DNA of 64,000 bases from Winogradskyella flava (GTDB taxonomy: Bacteria > Bacteroidota > Bacteroidia > Flavobacteriales > Flavobacteriaceae), in the NCBI RefSeq assembly GCF_014243395.1, contig NZ_JACLCP010000001.1, positions 434,001 to 498,000 of the forward strand. The letters run 5' to 3'. A model generated the notes under the pieces. It saw only the letters and a list, made by a program, of their open reading frames with translations, did not search any database and was not told the DNA's origin. This document shows positions 8,627 to 16,254 of the stretch, in pieces (the stretch's first letter is position 1; each line of letters begins with the position of its first letter). The translations under genes were made by a program, and so were the position numbers.

Positions 8627-9349
8627 TTATTCCTCTTCTTGAGAAGTAGCCATACCGCTTGCAAAATGTGCCTCCAATTCTTTTAAGGTGGTTGGATTGG
8701 TCTCTAAGTCCTTGACAACATTTCCTTTTTCTAACACTACAATACGCTCGCATACGTCAGTGACATGCATTAAATCATGGCTAGACACTAAAATGGTTAC
8801 GCCTTGTTTTTCAGCTAAATCTTTAAGAATTTGCTTTAAGCGGATTTGAGTCGTAGGATCCAAGTTGGCAAATGGCTCATCAAGAATAATAACTTCAGGA
8901 TTTCCTATAAGTGCTGCAACAATGCCCGCTTTCTTTTGATTACCTTTACTTAGATCACGCAGGTACTTTTTCTTGCCTATAATTTCTCCATTAAAGAAAT
9001 CCTCGAACTGTGCCGTTAGAGCATCAACATCTGCCTTATTTTGCCCTCGTAAATCGCCAATAAAATAGAAGTACTCTTCTGGGGTTAAGTAACCAATTAA
9101 AAAGCTTTCATCAATAAAAGATGATGTAAAAGGTTTCCATTCTTCACTTTGATCTACAACAACACTGTTGCTTGTAATACTTCCTGTGGTTGGCTTTATT
9201 AAATCGAGAAGTAGACTGAAATAAGTCGTCTTTCCTGCACCATTATTCCCAACCAAACCAAAACTCTGGCCTTTTGGGATAGATAATTCTTCAATATTTA
9301 GAACCGTAGTTCCACTGTATGATTTTGAAAGGTCTTTAGTATATATCAT
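8627..9349 (-). CDS. ABC transporter ATP-binding protein
   Basis: This 240-residue cytoplasmic ATPase has all the ABC motifs: Walker A GNNGAGKT (34-41), signature LSKGN (133-137), Walker B VIILDEP (153-159) and the switch histidine His191 in SSHD. The signature is LSKGN rather than LSGGQ, a variant seen in exporters of the ABC-2 (CcmA/NatA-like) type. It lies 15 bases after a DUF5687 membrane protein, the likely partner permease. Because the upstream genes are a PadR regulator and two sensor-like membrane proteins, the exporter probably responds to an envelope or drug-like signal. The substrate is not visible from sequence. Confidence 0.92.
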   Translation of the reverse strand: MIYTKDLSKSYSGTTVLNIEELSIPKGQSFGLVGNNGAGKTTYFSLLLDLIKPTTGSITSNSVVVDQSEEWKPFTSSFIDESFLIGYLTPEEYFYFIGDLRGQNKADVDALTAQFEDFFNGEIIGKKKYLRDLSKGNQKKAGIVAALIGNPEVIILDEPFANLDPTTQIRLKQILKDLAEKQGVTILVSSHDLMHVTDVCERIVVLEKGNVVKDLETNPTTLKELEAHFASGMATSQEEE

Positions 9350-9364
9350 TTTGTCGGTGTGTTA

Positions 9365-10843
9365 TTAGTTGTCTTGACTAAAAGCGTCAATCATTTTATA
9401 TTTAGAATCGAGATATTTTTGCGTGATAAATCCCATTAATTTCTTATGAAATACAATACCTAAAATTCCAAGAATAATAAGCATCGCAACTGCTGCCTCG
9501 AAAGCGATGAGCCAGTTGATTAGCGCAAACAATCCCATTGGTACTAGCATTAAAGGAATACCAATTAACCATTGTACTGCGCCGGTACCTTGGTAATTAA
9601 AGGCTGCTTTTTTATCTAAATCTATCTTTTTTCTGTTGAAAGAACCACCCCAAAGTATCACATGCGAGTTAACCCCTATATTATAAATTGCAGCCGCAAA
9701 ATGTGCTATTAAAATTTTCCAACCGAAATAGACGTATGGAATGCCCAAAACAAATAAGATGACAACACTCATGACCATAAGTATAAACTTAGAACGCAAG
9801 TATTGTTCATATTTAATATTTTGGCTCATTAACATTTTATAGTAGCCACTATCCCAAGCAGGTATAAACTGTCCGAAATTGATAAGGAAAAAACCTGTTG
9901 AAAAAATACCAATAAAGGCAAACATAAATTCCATTTCACGGTACATGGGTTGCGGATAGAAAAACAGGCCATAAAGCACACCTATAACCAAAAGCATTGC
10001 CATGGATTTGGTTCGTTTATTTCGCCAGATAAGTTTTAAATCCAACTGCATAAATGGCGCAATATCCCCAAATCTATTGGTCCATGATAAATCGGCCGCT
10101 TTAACTTCTGTGACTTTAGATTTTAGCGAGCTATCCAGAAATAATTTATCCTTTAGGATTTTAAAATTATAAACATAAAAAACGGCTAATATTGCAAATG
10201 GTATTAAAATGAAAATAGGGTTATTGGCAATATACATTAGGCCATCACCAACAAGCGTCTTCATTGGTAAGACATTAAAGTAATCTAGACCAAACAACGT
10301 ACCAACAACGGCTATAACTGGGAGAAAAGACAGTTCCGTTTCAGCAGAAAAGGCCTCAATAATAAAATTCAGAAAATTTATAATGAGCACAATGATGATC
10401 ATTGTAAGCATCCATGTTAAAATCATGGAGGTCGAATAACCATCCCTAATAAGCATAATACTAAATGGTATTATTGCAAATAATGGCAAGAAATTGAAAA
10501 ATGACAATGCTGATTTCCCTAAAACGAAGTTGACTATTGTAGACCGTTTAATGGGTGTGGTTAAAAGTGGTTTTACACTCATAACTGGTAGTTTCTGCAG
10601 AAAAAAACGCATTAGTAAGTCGCCAATTATCCAATAAAACATAAAACCATTGGCCACAACAAATGCGTCTTGTTCCGGAAAGGCTTTCTTTAAAATAAAA
10701 AGTAGGCCAAAGCCTAAACCAAGAAACATAACAACAAAATATAATGCAAAAAACACTAATAAAATATTAAGTGCAATGCTCTTTTGCCAATACGAGGAAC
10801 GGAAGTATTGTTTCCATTCTAGATTAAGAAAGTGCTTTATCAT
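9365..10843 (-). CDS. DUF5687-type ABC-2 permease
   Basis: This integral membrane protein of 492 residues has about ten to twelve hydrophobic helices arranged in two halves separated by a cytoplasmic segment (about 235-275). It begins MIKHFLNLEWKQYFRSSYWQ, the amphipathic lead-in typical of ABC-2 permeases, which I associate with the Bacteroidota family DUF5687. The next gene downstream is its ATPase, 15 bases away. Together they form a minimal two-gene exporter. The start ATG follows a 59-base gap after the second HAAS-like membrane protein. No separate promoter box was found in this gap, so read-through from the PadR promoter is likely. Confidence 0.85.
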   Translation of the reverse strand: MIKHFLNLEWKQYFRSSYWQKSIALNILLVFFALYFVVMFLGLGFGLLFILKKAFPEQDAFVVANGFMFYWIIGDLLMRFFLQKLPVMSVKPLLTTPIKRSTIVNFVLGKSALSFFNFLPLFAIIPFSIMLIRDGYSTSMILTWMLTMIIIVLIINFLNFIIEAFSAETELSFLPVIAVVGTLFGLDYFNVLPMKTLVGDGLMYIANNPIFILIPFAILAVFYVYNFKILKDKLFLDSSLKSKVTEVKAADLSWTNRFGDIAPFMQLDLKLIWRNKRTKSMAMLLVIGVLYGLFFYPQPMYREMEFMFAFIGIFSTGFFLINFGQFIPAWDSGYYKMLMSQNIKYEQYLRSKFILMVMSVVILFVLGIPYVYFGWKILIAHFAAAIYNIGVNSHVILWGGSFNRKKIDLDKKAAFNYQGTGAVQWLIGIPLMLVPMGLFALINWLIAFEAAVAMLIILGILGIVFHKKLMGFITQKYLDSKYKMIDAFSQDN

Positions 10844-10902
10844 AGCTTTTGGTTAGTTAATGTGATGGATTAGTAGTATTTCTTTATGCTTTGTTACAAA
10901 CG

Positions 10903-11595
10903 CTATACAAATTTGTAATCTGGGTGTTGTTTTGCCATTTGTATTCTCAATTTTGGTGACACTATAAAAATTGAAATATAGATTAACATTCCTAATAGCA
11001 CAATTACTATAGAACATATAACTTGAAATAGTATTGGCCATTTATCAATTGATTCAAAAAAAACTCCAGTATATAAGGGGATACTCAATATATGAATCAA
11101 ACCTCCCAATTGAAGATTAATGGATTCAAAAAGCCATTTTTTGTTCGTTACATATTCAGTTTTTCGGATACGTTTAGCAACATTTATAAAGAAAACGGTT
11201 GGTACTATAAATAATATAGTAAATGCTGGAATCACTATCCAATTTTTATTAGGAGTAAGTTGAAGTATTTCAAAAAACAACCAAGTCGAAAGCAATGTCA
11301 GTATGATTTTTGGCAACTTAAAAAAGTCTTTAAAGTAGGTCCAAACCAAATTTCTGTAGTAGGAATTTAAAGCCTTTGTTTTTTCTTCTATGACATTGCT
11401 AAAACCCATGATTCCGAATTTTTTGAATTCTGCTTTTAGAGCATCATCGAAAGATATTTTTTGATTTTCTTGCCATTGTGCTTCAATCCCATTAGCCAAA
11501 TGATCTACCAGTTCAGTTTGCACATCGAACCATTCCACATAGTGCTTTTGAGTGAACGTATAAAGCTCCTGTATTTGAGAATTGGTGAGTTTCAT
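10903..11595 (-). CDS. Membrane protein with N-terminal HAAS-like helical domain (paralogue B)
   Basis: This protein of 230 residues has a cytoplasmic helical domain at about 1-75 (MKLTNSQIQELYTFTQKHYV, then DVQTELVDHLANGIE) followed by four membrane helices. The N-terminus shares the pattern MKLTxxEI...DVxxELxDHxxxxIE with the next upstream gene, so the two are paralogues. The pattern resembles the HAAS (PadR-associated helical signalling) domain, which is inference. The ATG at 11593-11595 overlaps the upstream stop as ATGA. A GTG two codons earlier is less likely. Confidence 0.72.
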   Translation of the reverse strand: MKLTNSQIQELYTFTQKHYVEWFDVQTELVDHLANGIEAQWQENQKISFDDALKAEFKKFGIMGFSNVIEEKTKALNSYYRNLVWTYFKDFFKLPKIILTLLSTWLFFEILQLTPNKNWIVIPAFTILFIVPTVFFINVAKRIRKTEYVTNKKWLFESINLQLGGLIHILSIPLYTGVFFESIDKWPILFQVICSIVIVLLGMLIYISIFIVSPKLRIQMAKQHPDYKFV

Positions 11596-12311
11596 GAGCA
11601 CATAAGTTTATATTCCTTTTGATTCTCTTTAAATATTTGCTTATAAGTGGCAAGGCCATGTCTTGCAAAGGGAAATAAACAAACAAAAGTCACGGTCAAA
11701 TACACATAGGGTTTGTTTGCCGCGTCTTCATAGTATGAGTTAAAAATGCCCATTGACAAATAAGACATACATACGTACAAACTGCTAAGATTAACGGCCA
11801 TTTGCATTTTAAGAGATCTCCTGTTAGATCGATCAAAAACACCAAAGAATACCTTGGAAATTTCTGGTACGAAACAGACAATCAAGGCTATAATTGCTGA
11901 AGTTTTAGGGCTTTGTTGATGCACATTATAAACTACCCCAATAACAATTAAGATTTCTATAAAAAAACGAAATGACATTAAATACTTAGGAAATGTTTTC
12001 CAAAACCGCTTTCTGTGTTGTCTACCCATTTCTTTTTGCGCTTTTAACGTAAACTTCTTAAAGCCTTTATTGTCAATATGCAATGCTTTTTCAAAGTCCA
12101 AATCGTAAGTGTAGCCATTGTGAATTCGGTTCCCGAAGCCATGATGCACATCTAGTAATGCCTCGTTGAATGAAATGCCTTCATTGTCAATCTTATCTTC
12201 AATAGCAGAGACGATATGATCTAAAAGTTCTAATCGCACATCCCAGAATTTCACTTCATTTTTTATGAGATAATTCTCAATATATTTTATTTCCTCTTTT
12301 GTGAGTTTCAT
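11592..12311 (-). CDS. Membrane protein with N-terminal HAAS-like helical domain (paralogue A)
   Basis: This 239-residue protein begins MKLTKEEIKYIENYLIKNEV, then DVRLELLDHIVSAIED and a short acidic helix, followed by a basic linker (KEMGRQHRKRFWKTFPKY) and four membrane helices. It starts three bases after the PadR stop codon and overlaps the next gene by 4 bases, so all three are almost certainly one translational unit. PadR proteins partnered with membrane proteins carrying a HAAS helical domain are a known pairing in Firmicutes. I infer the same logic here: a membrane sensor that controls PadR. No enzymatic motif is present. Confidence 0.75.
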   Translation of the reverse strand: MKLTKEEIKYIENYLIKNEVKFWDVRLELLDHIVSAIEDKIDNEGISFNEALLDVHHGFGNRIHNGYTYDLDFEKALHIDNKGFKKFTLKAQKEMGRQHRKRFWKTFPKYLMSFRFFIEILIVIGVVYNVHQQSPKTSAIIALIVCFVPEISKVFFGVFDRSNRRSLKMQMAVNLSSLYVCMSYLSMGIFNSYYEDAANKPYVYLTVTFVCLFPFARHGLATYKQIFKENQKEYKLMCS

Positions 12312-12314
12312 CTA

Positions 12315-12647
12315 CTAAACCAATTTCGGATTTACCAACTTCTGCATGGTCTTAATATATTCTGCAAGCTCATTGAGTTTGCTAATGGTTTCTTTTGTTC
12401 CTGTTTCGGTAAGTTTATAATACTTTCGTAAGCGGTTATCGACTTTTGCCAACTCAACATCCAACAAGCCTTCCGCTTCCAATTTGTGTAGTGCAGGATA
12501 GAGGGCTCCCTCAGTTATATTGAGCTCCCCTTTAGTCAAGACTTTTACCTTTTGTGTAATCTCATAACCGTACATTTTGTCGTGCTCATTCAGCAACTTC
12601 AGAATAATAGTGTTTAAACTGCCCTTGTATAATTTTGAATTACTCAT
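12315..12647 (-). CDS. PadR family transcriptional regulator
   Basis: This winged-helix DNA-binding regulator has 110 residues, starting MSNSKLYKGSLNTIILKLLN. The motifs LYKGSLNTIILKLL, MYGYEITQKV, TEGALYPALHKLEAEGLL and RLRKYYKLTETG follow the PadR order, with a short C-terminal helix for dimerisation. An ATG five codons upstream (12660-12662) is in frame, but its codons overlap the probable -7 box and a palindrome. The ATG at 12645-12647 is therefore chosen. PadR proteins usually repress their own operon. The palindrome at 12656-12678 is a good candidate operator. Confidence 0.92.
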   Translation of the reverse strand: MSNSKLYKGSLNTIILKLLNEHDKMYGYEITQKVKVLTKGELNITEGALYPALHKLEAEGLLDVELAKVDNRLRKYYKLTETGTKETISKLNELAEYIKTMQKLVNPKLV

Positions 12648-12655
12648 ATTACAAA

Positions 12656-12678
12656 TATACATAATTTCCTTATGTATA
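12656..12678. promoter_or_regulatory. Palindromic operator candidate over the padR promoter
   Basis: Arms TATACATAA (12656-12664) and TTATGTATA (12670-12678) are a perfect 9-base inverted repeat around 5 bases. It covers the first bases of the minus-strand -7 box TATATTTG (12652-12659). A repressor bound here would block polymerase at padR. The box ends only 4 bases before the ATG at 12647, so the transcript would be nearly leaderless. Autoregulation by PadR is inference. Confidence 0.6.
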
Positions 12679-12734
12679 AGAATCTTAGGTATTATTTAAT
12701 TCTTAAATTCTAGTTTCAAAAAGTAAGGCTTCCT

Positions 12735-12742
12735 TATTTTTG
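12735..12742 (+). promoter_or_regulatory. -7 box for the flavin/2Fe-2S reductase gene
   Basis: TATTTTTG matches TAnnTTTG and lies 16 bases before the ATG at 12759. No good -33 TTG was found at the right distance. Confidence 0.4.
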
Positions 12743-12758
12743 CAAAAAAATTATTGTA

Positions 12759-13817
12759 ATGTCACAATTTCATTCGCTACATATAAAATCAATAGATAAG
12801 GTAACCAGTAAGTCTGTTGCCATAACTTTTGATATTCCTGACAACTTAAAAGATAATTTCGCTTTTGAAGCAGGTCAGTACATCACTCTAAAAACTACCA
12901 TTGATGGTGAAGACGTTCGCCGCGATTATTCTATCTGCTCCTCGAAACATAGTGGAGACCTTACAGTTGCTGTTAAAGCTGTTAAAAATGGAACATTTTC
13001 TGTTTATGCCAACGACAAACTCAAGGCAGGTGATATAATTGACGTTGCAGAACCTAATGGGCGATTTGTATTTGAGCCCAATGAAGCAAAGACCAGAAGC
13101 GTAGCTGCTTTTGCTGCTGGTAGCGGCATTACACCAATATTAAGTATTGCGAAAACTTTGCTAGAAGACGAACCTTTCAGCAACTTTATTTTGGTTTATG
13201 GCAACAAATCTGTTGAAGACACTATGTTTTTTAAAGATCTCATGGCCTTAAAAAATGCATATGGGAATCGTATCCACATCCATTTTATTTACAGTCAAGC
13301 TCATGAAGATGATGCATTATTTGGTCGCATCGAAAAAAGTACGGTCAATCTTATTGTAAAAAACAAGTACAGAGACGTGACTATAGAAAAGTTCTATCTC
13401 TGTGGGCCAGAGCAAATGATTAATACTGTAAAGGATGTATTGGTTGAAAATAACATTAAGGAGAAAAATATTTTATTTGAATTGTTTACTGCTCCAGTCG
13501 AAACTGATGGTGACTCAACCATTGCGATATCTAACGGTAACTCAAAAATAAAGGTGCTTGTTGATGATGAAGCGTTTGAATTTGAAATGCCTCAAGAGCA
13601 ATCCATTCTAGAAGCCGCTTTAAAACAAGATATTGACGCTCCATATTCTTGTCAAGGCGGTATTTGCAGTAGCTGTATTGCACGATTAACAGAAGGTGAG
13701 GCCAAAATGCGCCAAAATAATATTCTTACAGATAGTGAAGTGGCCGAAGGTCTGATTTTAACCTGCCAAGCCCATCCTACTTCTGCTAGTGTTGTTGTGG
13801 ATTATGACGATGTTTAA
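12759..13817 (+). CDS. Flavin- and 2Fe-2S-containing NAD(P)H oxidoreductase (PaaE/ferredoxin reductase-like)
   Basis: This 352-residue electron-transfer protein has three parts. The FAD domain carries RDYS (55-58), the NAD(P)H domain carries GSGITP (121-126) and the CGPEQM motif, and the C-terminal plant-type ferredoxin domain has Cys298, Cys303, Cys306 and Cys336 in the spacing C-x4-C-x2-C-x29-C. The arrangement matches PaaE, the reductase of phenylacetyl-CoA epoxidase, and related flavodoxin/ferredoxin reductases. None of the other paa genes is nearby, so a general reductase feeding another oxygenase or desaturase is more likely. It stands alone on the plus strand, divergent from padR. Confidence 0.88.
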   Translation: MSQFHSLHIKSIDKVTSKSVAITFDIPDNLKDNFAFEAGQYITLKTTIDGEDVRRDYSICSSKHSGDLTVAVKAVKNGTFSVYANDKLKAGDIIDVAEPNGRFVFEPNEAKTRSVAAFAAGSGITPILSIAKTLLEDEPFSNFILVYGNKSVEDTMFFKDLMALKNAYGNRIHIHFIYSQAHEDDALFGRIEKSTVNLIVKNKYRDVTIEKFYLCGPEQMINTVKDVLVENNIKEKNILFELFTAPVETDGDSTIAISNGNSKIKVLVDDEAFEFEMPQEQSILEAALKQDIDAPYSCQGGICSSCIARLTEGEAKMRQNNILTDSEVAEGLILTCQAHPTSASVVVDYDDV

Positions 13818-13818
13818 A

Positions 13819-13849
13819 TTAGAATGTTAGATTAATTAGAACTTTAGAC
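13819..13849. repeat. Short degenerate 7-base repeat run in a convergent gap
   Basis: Units TTAGAAT, GTTAGAT, (three bases), TTAGAAC and TTTAGAC follow one another just after the reductase stop codon. The pattern resembles the longer heptad runs between atpA and atpG, and no terminator stem is evident here. Confidence 0.5.
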
Positions 13850-13855
13850 GAAAAT

Positions 13856-14878
13856 CTATGCTTCAATAACTTTTTTAACTTTTGAAACTACGTTACCAAC
13901 GGAAATACTTCCTGCTGCATTTTCGTAATCCTCAGGATATTTGTTTCCGTAAATTGAAGTCGGAATTAATGGATATTGAGTTCTATCTGCGATTAAAGCA
14001 AATTCCTCTGGCTGATTGAAAGGTGCAAAGCCCGCAAATGGGTGAGTTACTCCCCAAATTGTAATGACTTTGATACCAAGCATTGCTGCTAAATGCCCAT
14101 TACCTGAATCCATGGACAGCATTACATCTAGATTAGAGATTAGAGCTAATTCTTCGTCTAAACTCAATTTTCCTGCTACGGAATTCACAGTATCGAATTT
14201 TTCTTCAATTTTACTAAGCAGTTCAACTTCCGTAGTTCCTCCTCCGAATAAAATTACGTTGTAATTTTCAGATAATTCAGCAATCACTTCTTTCATTTTG
14301 TCTAATGGATACATTTTACTTTGGTGTGCTGCAAATGGTGCTATACCAATAGTTTTAAGTTTCAAATTAGAAACAAAAGCGTTTAATTTTGAAGTCAGCT
14401 GAATCTTTGCGGGAAATTTTGGTTGTTTTAAATCAACTTTATAGTCTAATGTTGCAAATACATCGGCATAGCGTTGATGGGTCGTTTTTAGTTGTTGAAA
14501 AACTATACCAGATGTCAAAGCCTTTTTCTCGGCTCTTCCTTTATCAAGCTGAACGACCTTTTTTCCAATAAAAAAGAATTTCAAAATCTTGCTACGAAGT
14601 ACGTTGTGCAAATCTGCAACAGTATCAAACTTTAGTGCTCTTAATTCTTTGGATAATTTGTAAAGTCCTAAGACACCCTTGTGTTTACCTTTTAGATCTG
14701 CCGTATAAACTTCAACGTTGTTAATCCCAAGAAAAAATGGCGCAAAGAACGCTCTGGTAACTATTGTAATTTTTAGTTCCGGAAATTGCTCAGATAAAGC
14801 CCTTATCAAAGGAACGGTCATAGCCACATCGCCCATGGCAGAAAACCTAATGACAAGTATGTGGGTTGTATTCTGCAC
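13856..14878 (-). CDS. Glycosyltransferase family 9 protein (heptosyltransferase-like)
   Basis: This 340-residue protein has the two-Rossmann-domain (GT-B) layout of family 9 transferases. The N-terminus is HILVIRFSAMGDVAMTVPLI, the standard opening of LPS heptosyltransferases, and the C-terminal half contains IGIAPFAAHQSKMYPL and MDSGNGHLAAMLGIKVITIWG, the donor-site region. It probably adds a core sugar to lipid A-core at the cytoplasmic face of the inner membrane. The start is GTG (14876-14878), because no in-frame ATG exists before the conserved start. It follows the DUF4254 gene by 37 bases, a pairing common in flavobacteria. The sugar added cannot be told from sequence. Confidence 0.9.
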   Translation of the reverse strand: MQNTTHILVIRFSAMGDVAMTVPLIRALSEQFPELKITIVTRAFFAPFFLGINNVEVYTADLKGKHKGVLGLYKLSKELRALKFDTVADLHNVLRSKILKFFFIGKKVVQLDKGRAEKKALTSGIVFQQLKTTHQRYADVFATLDYKVDLKQPKFPAKIQLTSKLNAFVSNLKLKTIGIAPFAAHQSKMYPLDKMKEVIAELSENYNVILFGGGTTEVELLSKIEEKFDTVNSVAGKLSLDEELALISNLDVMLSMDSGNGHLAAMLGIKVITIWGVTHPFAGFAPFNQPEEFALIADRTQYPLIPTSIYGNKYPEDYENAAGSISVGNVVSKVKKVIEA

Positions 14879-14915
14879 CTCGAAATATTTAGTGAGATCC
14901 TGTTTTGGCGAGAAT

Positions 14916-15524
14916 TTATTTCTGTCCTCTCAAAACAGGGTTAAGCTCATCGTCATTATACATTTTCATTTGCTTGTACACTTTCATGTACTTATCGCCA
15001 TTGGAAATGTCGTTAAGCAAATCGTCAATTGCAGTACTTAGATCTTTTCGCTGTTCTAATAATATATTGAGTTTCTTTTGACAAGCTGCTTTGTGTGCAT
15101 CAGAGGCATCTTCACGTATGGTTTCCAAATGCATGTGGTAAATCTTTAAAGCCAGAATAGATAATCGATCAATAGCCCAAGCAGGACTTTCGGAGTTTAT
15201 TTTGGCGCCTGGCTTAACGGCAACATCTTTATACTTATTCAAGAAATAGCTATCAATAAACTCAACTGTATCTGTTCTATCTTGGTTAGAGGCATCAATC
15301 ATTCGCTTTAACTTCAATGCGGCTACAGGGTCAATATTTGGATCTCTTATAATGTCTTCATAAGCCCATTGCACCGTGTCTATCCAACATTTTCTGTATA
15401 ATAAATGAGCGATTACATCTTCATTTTTGTTGTACTTATTTATAAATGGCTGGTCTACAGTATTAAGAATCTTGTACGTTTTTATAGCATCCTGAAAAAT
15501 GGAATTGGCTTTTTCTGAAAACAT
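14916..15524 (-). CDS. DUF4254 domain protein
   Basis: This soluble, helix-rich protein has 202 residues, no signal peptide and no membrane segment. It begins MFSEKANSIFQDAIKTYKIL. The segments LLYRKCWIDTVQWAYEDIIR and NPVLRGQK (C-terminus) are characteristic of DUF4254. Family function is unknown. Its constant place beside the family 9 glycosyltransferase suggests a helper role in LPS core synthesis, an inference from neighbourhood. A -7 box (TATATTTG, 15546-15553) lies about 20 bases upstream of the ATG, so this gene probably starts the two-gene operon. Confidence 0.85.
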   Translation of the reverse strand: MFSEKANSIFQDAIKTYKILNTVDQPFINKYNKNEDVIAHLLYRKCWIDTVQWAYEDIIRDPNIDPVAALKLKRMIDASNQDRTDTVEFIDSYFLNKYKDVAVKPGAKINSESPAWAIDRLSILALKIYHMHLETIREDASDAHKAACQKKLNILLEQRKDLSTAIDDLLNDISNGDKYMKVYKQMKMYNDDELNPVLRGQK

Positions 15525-15545
15525 TTCTTATGAATTTTGAATATG

Positions 15546-15553
15546 CAAATATA
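15546..15553 (-). promoter_or_regulatory. -7 box for the DUF4254-GT9 operon
   Basis: TATATTTG on the minus strand, 21 bases before the ATG at 15524. No clear TTG lies at the usual -33 distance. Confidence 0.4.
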
Positions 15554-15594
15554 GTTTGAATTATTAACTTAGCCATTCACCAAACCACGGTCTT

Positions 15595-16254
15595 ATGCAT
15601 ATTCATAACCTTTCTGAAACACCATCTATCCTAAACACTTTTATTTCTGAAATTAGAGACAAAACGATTCAGAAAGATAGCATGCGATTTCGCCGAAATA
15701 TAGAACGCATCGGTGAAATATTAGGTTACGAATTGAGCAAATCCTTAAACTTTGAGGCCCATAAGACCGAAACACCTCTGGGTACCTCTGAAACTGTATT
15801 ACACAAAAATGACATCGTTTTATGCTCCATCTTAAGGGCTGGAGTTCCACTTCATAATGGTCTACTTAACTATTTTGATGCCGCGGAAAATGCTTTTATT
15901 TCGGCTTATAGACAACACAAACATCATCCTGAAAGTTTTGAAATTATAGTAGAATATTTGGCATGCCCTAGTTTAGAGAACAAAACCTTGATTCTAGCAG
16001 ACCCTATGTTGGCTACAGGACAATCCATGGTAGCAACTTTTGAAGCCTTGAAACCATTTGGAACACCTAAAGAGGTTCATTTAATAAGCGTTATTGGCGC
16101 TCAAAAGGGTGTTGACTATGTCGCAAAAGAATTTAATTCAAGTACACACCTTTGGATTGCGGCTATTGATAAAACTATAAATGACAAAGGCTATATAATT
16201 CCTGGACTTGGAGATGCTGGTGATTTGGCCTTTGGTAATAAATTACAACAGTAG
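15595..16254 (+). CDS. upp: Uracil phosphoribosyltransferase
   Basis: This enzyme makes UMP from uracil and PRPP for pyrimidine salvage in the cytoplasm. It has 219 residues. The PRPP-binding loop is LADPMLATGQSM (about 134-145), and LCSILRAGVPLHNGLLNYF upstream matches the flexible-loop region of Upp. The C-terminal DKTINDKGYIIPGLGDAGD is the uracil-binding segment. It starts MHIHNLSETPSILNTFISE. The gene end overlaps the convergent DUF6427-type gene by 12 bases, so the two 3' ends share DNA and no terminator stem separates them. Confidence 0.96.
   Translation: MHIHNLSETPSILNTFISEIRDKTIQKDSMRFRRNIERIGEILGYELSKSLNFEAHKTETPLGTSETVLHKNDIVLCSILRAGVPLHNGLLNYFDAAENAFISAYRQHKHHPESFEIIVEYLACPSLENKTLILADPMLATGQSMVATFEALKPFGTPKEVHLISVIGAQKGVDYVAKEFNSSTHLWIAAIDKTINDKGYIIPGLGDAGDLAFGNKLQQ

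Noticed and set aside
10853..11041. 62-residue frame overlapping the HAAS-like gene
   Set aside because: It is a shadow in another frame with no family resemblance or start context.
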